Positions 60,941 to 64,000 of a stretch of 64,000 nt of DNA are shown here, one piece after another (the stretch's first letter is position 1; the number at the start of each line of letters is the position of its first letter). The position numbers and the translations under genes are program-made. The DNA comes from Sphingopyxis sp. USTB-05 (GTDB taxonomy: Bacteria; Pseudomonadota; Alphaproteobacteria; Sphingomonadales; Sphingomonadaceae). Below the pieces are notes generated by a model. It saw only the letters and a program-made list of their open reading frames with translations. It did no database searches and was not told the origin of the DNA. Location: the NCBI RefSeq assembly GCF_023822045.1, contig NZ_CP084712.1, forward strand, positions 4,585,001-4,649,000. The letters run 5' to 3'.

Positions 60941-62541
60941 CCAAAGCCTATGACGCCCTGATTATCGGTGCCGGCCACAACGGCCTCGTCTGCGCCTTCT
61001 ATCTTGCCAAGGCGGGGCTGAAGGTACGCATCGTCGAGGCGCGGGATGTTGTTGGCGGTGCCGCGGTGACCGAGGAATTCGCCCCGGGTTTCCGCAATTC
61101 GGTCGCGAGCTATACGGTCAGCCTGCTGCAGCCGAAGGTGATCGCCGACATGAAGCTGGCCGATCACGGTTACCGCGTGATCGAGCGGCCGATCAGCAAT
61201 TTCCTGCCGCAAGAGGATGGCGGTTATCTGAAGCTCGGCGGCGGGCTCGAACGGACGCAGGCCGAGTTCCGCAAGTTCAGCAATCGCGACGCCGAGGTGC
61301 TGCCGCAATATTATGACGCGCTTGAAAATGTCGCCGAACTGCTTCGCGACCTCGCGCTGCGCGTCCCGCCCAATGTCGGCGAAGGACTGCGCACGCTGCT
61401 CGACGGCGCGCGGCAGGGGCGGCGCTTTGCAGGCCTCAGCCTCGAACAACAGCGCGATGTGCTCGACCTCTTCACGAAATCGGCGCGCACGATGCTCGAT
61501 AGCTGGTTCGAAAGCGAGGCGGTCAAGGCTGCCTTCGGCTTCGACGCCGTAGTCGGCAACTACGCCAGCCCCGATACGCCGGGTAGTGCCTATGTCCTCC
61601 TCCACCACGTCTTTGGTGAGGTGAACGGCAAGAAGGGCGCATGGGGCCATAGCGTCGGCGGCATGGGCAAGATTACCGAGATCATGGCGAAGGTCTGCCG
61701 CGACATGGGTGTCGAGATCAGCCTCGAAAGCCCCGTTGCCAAGGTACTTGTCGACGGCGGCAAGGCGGTCGGCGTCAAGCTTGTCGGCGGCGAGGAAATC
61801 GCCGCGGCGCGGGTGATCGCCAATGTCGGTCCGAAGCTACTCTACGAGCGGATGATGGACGCGAGCGATCTGCCCGCCGACTTCGAACGCCGGATCAAGG
61901 GCTTCAAGGCGGGCAGCGGCACGTTCCGCATGAATGTCGCGCTCAGCGAGCTGCCGAAATTCACCTGCCTTCCCGAACCGGGCGAGCATCATCAGTCGGG
62001 GATCATCCTCGCGCCGACGCTCGATTATATGGACCGCGCTTTCCTCGATGCGAAGCAGTACGGCTGGTCGAAGGCGCCGATCGTCGAGATGCTGATCCCT
62101 TCGACCGTCGACGACAGCCTCGCGCCCGAGGGGTGCCATGTCGCGAGCCTGTTCTGCCAGCAGTTTGCGCCGGAGTTGCCCGGCGGGCGTGATTGGGACG
62201 ATGAGGAGGGGGCCGCGGCCGACTGCATCATCGACACGGTCGAAAAGCACGCGCCCGGATTCCGCGCGAGCATCGTTGGCCAGACGCGCCTTTCGCCCAA
62301 GGGGCTCGAACGCAAATTCGGCCTCGTCGGCGGCGACATCATGCACGGCAATATGAGCCTCGATCAATTGTGGGCCGCACGGCCCGTGCTCGGCAATGGT
62401 GGCTATCGTGGGCCGGTGAAGGGGCTCTATATGTGCGGTGCGGGCACGCATCCGGGTGGCGGCGTCACCGGCGCACCGGGACATAATGCCGCCGAGGTCA
62501 TCTTACGCGATCGGGGCTTCTTCGCCCCCCGATGGCGTTGA
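60937..62541 (+). CDS. Phytoene-desaturase-like FAD/NAD(P)-binding oxidoreductase (PYROXD2 type)
   Basis: The 534-residue flavoprotein has an N-terminal dinucleotide site DALIIGAGHNGLVCAFYLAKAG, an adjoining GGAA text, and a C-terminal FAD motif YMCGAGTHPGGGVTGAPGHNAAE. This is the family related to CrtI and human PYROXD2; few members have known reactions. It starts in an ATGA overlap with the FAD monooxygenase, so the two are coupled. Its last 39 bases overlap the permease gene in convergent orientation. Confidence 0.92.
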   Translation: MTKAYDALIIGAGHNGLVCAFYLAKAGLKVRIVEARDVVGGAAVTEEFAPGFRNSVASYTVSLLQPKVIADMKLADHGYRVIERPISNFLPQEDGGYLKLGGGLERTQAEFRKFSNRDAEVLPQYYDALENVAELLRDLALRVPPNVGEGLRTLLDGARQGRRFAGLSLEQQRDVLDLFTKSARTMLDSWFESEAVKAAFGFDAVVGNYASPDTPGSAYVLLHHVFGEVNGKKGAWGHSVGGMGKITEIMAKVCRDMGVEISLESPVAKVLVDGGKAVGVKLVGGEEIAAARVIANVGPKLLYERMMDASDLPADFERRIKGFKAGSGTFRMNVALSELPKFTCLPEPGEHHQSGIILAPTLDYMDRAFLDAKQYGWSKAPIVEMLIPSTVDDSLAPEGCHVASLFCQQFAPELPGGRDWDDEEGAAADCIIDTVEKHAPGFRASIVGQTRLSPKGLERKFGLVGGDIMHGNMSLDQLWAARPVLGNGGYRGPVKGLYMCGAGTHPGGGVTGAPGHNAAEVILRDRGFFAPRWR

Positions 62542-63825
62542 GGCGGGCGCCGACTCGCGCGTCCACCAATATAGCGGCAACCCCGCCGCCATCAGAATCA
62601 GGCTCATCGCGCTGACCTGTAGCCCGGCGCCCCATAAGGTCCAGACCGAATAGGCTAGGCCGATAAGGGCGACCGGGATCGCGACGCGTAGCCGCAACGC
62701 GGCCGCCGCGCAGGAGAGGTAGAGCCAGAGCGTCACCGACGTCGACAGGATCGCCATGAAGGTGAACATTTCGGCGGTCGACTTGCTGTTGTTGAGAATG
62801 ACGCACGCGGTCGCCAGCATGCTCGCGCAGAGCAGCGCCGCGACCGGCGTCCCGTGGCGGTTGGTGCGTGCGAACCACTGCGGAAACAGGCCCTGACGCG
62901 CGAGTGTGGCCGGCAGCTCGGCCTGGATCAGCGTAAAGCCGTTGAGCGCGCCGATTGCGCTGATCGCTGCGAAGGCGGCGATGAACAGCGCCGGCCCGTG
63001 GCCCCAATAGGTTTCGGCAAAAAGGGCGAAGGGTGCGTCGGATTTGGCGACTTCGTCCGCGGGCAGCATCAGCGCGACCGCCGAACAGACGATCAGGTAG
63101 AGAATGCCGGTTGTCAGCGTGCCGATGATCGTCGCGCGCGGGATGGTGATGGTCGGGTCCTTGACCTTATCGGTCGCGACGCTCGCCGATTCAAAGCCAA
63201 GCAGCGCCCATAAGGTCAGGATCGCCGATCCGCTGACCGCAGTCAGCGACAATCCCTCGGCCGGGAAGGGCGTCGTGACGACGGGTGTCTCGCCGCCGAA
63301 CGCGACGGGGATAAGGACGATCACCGTCAACAGCGGGATCAGCTTGATGAGCAGTGTGACGACCTGGAATCGCCCCGCCGCGCGCGCGCCGCGCCAGTTG
63401 ATTGCGGTGACGATCCAGATCAGGGCGAGCGTCGACAGCGCGATATGCTCGCCGAGCACGGGCGCAAACAGGCTGAGAAAGCTGACCGCAGCGACCGCGA
63501 GCGTAACATTGGCAGTCCACACCGACACCCAATAGGCCCAGCCAATCATGAAGCTGGGGATGCGTCCGAAAGCGAGTTGGACGAAAGCGGTCGGCCCGCT
63601 CGCCTTCGGAAAGGCGACAGTCAGCCGCGCGATCACCACGGCGAGCGCGAGCGCGCCGGCGATTGTGATCGCCCAGCCTGCAACGCCGTTCCAGCCAAAG
63701 GGAGCAAGGCTGGCGGGGAGGAGGAACACCCCCGACCCGATCATATTTCCCATGACGAGCGCGACGCACATCGAAAGGCCGAGCTTCTGGGCGGGCCTGA
63801 CGCCTGCGGTCGTCGTATCTGTCAT
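62503..63825 (-). CDS. APC-superfamily amino acid permease, AdiC/PotE-like
   Basis: The 440-residue membrane protein has about twelve helices and the family start MGNMIGSGVFLLPASLAPFG, plus LLGFESASVATDKVKDP in the sixth helix region. AdiC/PotE relatives exchange amino acids for their amines; other members import amino acids. Start 63825 gives a short tail before helix 1; a longer frame to 63906 adds a low-quality leader. It is convergent with the desaturase-like gene. Confidence 0.92.
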   Translation of the reverse strand: MTDTTTAGVRPAQKLGLSMCVALVMGNMIGSGVFLLPASLAPFGWNGVAGWAITIAGALALAVVIARLTVAFPKASGPTAFVQLAFGRIPSFMIGWAYWVSVWTANVTLAVAAVSFLSLFAPVLGEHIALSTLALIWIVTAINWRGARAAGRFQVVTLLIKLIPLLTVIVLIPVAFGGETPVVTTPFPAEGLSLTAVSGSAILTLWALLGFESASVATDKVKDPTITIPRATIIGTLTTGILYLIVCSAVALMLPADEVAKSDAPFALFAETYWGHGPALFIAAFAAISAIGALNGFTLIQAELPATLARQGLFPQWFARTNRHGTPVAALLCASMLATACVILNNSKSTAEMFTFMAILSTSVTLWLYLSCAAAALRLRVAIPVALIGLAYSVWTLWGAGLQVSAMSLILMAAGLPLYWWTRESAPASTPSGGEEAPIA

Positions 63826-63927
63826 GCGAAGCCGGTTCCCATCCTGAATGTCCGGTCGCGATCGACCCGGGCGTCGATACCGTCCGAACGGGACCTGTTC
63901 GTCCATGCCCCGGGTGGGGAATGGTGT

Positions 63928-63965
63928 CCGGGGCGCGGCACGGCGGATATTGCGCCGCGCCCCGG
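63928..63965 (-). terminator. Strong hairpin after the truncated TonB receptor gene
   Basis: Perfect twelve-base arms CCGGGGCGCGGC (63928-63939) and GCCGCGCCCCGG (63954-63965) lie eight bases after the stop of the gene entering from the right. The T tract is poor. Confidence 0.65.
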
Positions 63966-63973
63966 CGGGTTGC

Positions 63974-64000
63974 TCAGAAGTCCTTGCTTACCTTGATCCC
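63974..64000 (-). CDS. 3' end of a probable TonB-dependent receptor
   Basis: Only the last eight codons and TGA are inside: GIKVSKDF. Charged residues ending in a C-terminal phenylalanine are typical of outer-membrane receptors of sphingomonads. The main part lies outside the window, so the call rests on this ending and is tentative. Confidence 0.45.
   Translation of the reverse strand, partial: GIKVSKDF

Overview
The window is high-GC, densely packed DNA from an alphaproteobacterium. Long TonB-dependent receptors, ALA synthase (Shemin pathway) haem synthesis, an FnrL-type regulator with alphaproteobacterial cysteine spacing, a 1571-residue NAD-glutamate dehydrogenase, PhaB and REP-like palindromes between genes point to the Sphingomonadales, most likely a Sphingopyxis-like strain (inference from protein style; no database search was run). 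No rRNA, tRNA, CRISPR array, insertion sequence or prophage was seen.

Positions 1-13460 form a low-oxygen respiration and haem island. It holds a universal stress protein, an FnrL regulator, an OmpW porin, the complete cbb3 oxidase set ccoNOQP-ccoGHIS with almost every junction overlapping, a small cysteine-rich exported protein, then hemN and hemA. Three near-perfect FNR boxes sit before the usp-fnrL pair, between ompW and ccoN, and before hemN. The hemN box and its -10 element predict transcription starting exactly on the ATG.

Positions 13461-20769 (minus strand) are a catabolic operon: TonB receptor, cytochrome P450, AraC regulator, Zn alcohol dehydrogenase, aldehyde dehydrogenase, then an unannotated 23-codon gene with a perfect Shine-Dalgarno and a terminator. 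Positions 21101-28578 hold OsmC and a TetR-controlled RND tripartite pump with a long, hairpin-rich leader. Positions 28595-33415 hold a MocR regulator, a DUF983 protein, a LysR regulator, and an SDR plus exported alpha/beta hydrolase pair.

Positions 33521-54350 are mostly core genes: PAS protein, NAD-GDH, ATP-grasp protein, membrane-tethered HTH-DUF4019 protein, phaB, DUF1963 protein, ferrochelatase overlapping an orphan molybdopterin subunit, SIMPL lipoprotein, a small lipoprotein, CoA-binding protein, Mrp ATPase, hflK-hflC and a Do/DegP protease.

Positions 54463-64000 hold a VOC protein, a bdcA-bdcR pair with two matching operators, an M20 peptidase, and a TetR-controlled Rieske oxygenase followed by a FAD monooxygenase and a phytoene-desaturase-like oxidoreductase. 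An APC permease and the last codons of a TonB receptor close the window. Palindromic operators could be read directly for three TetR-type regulators.
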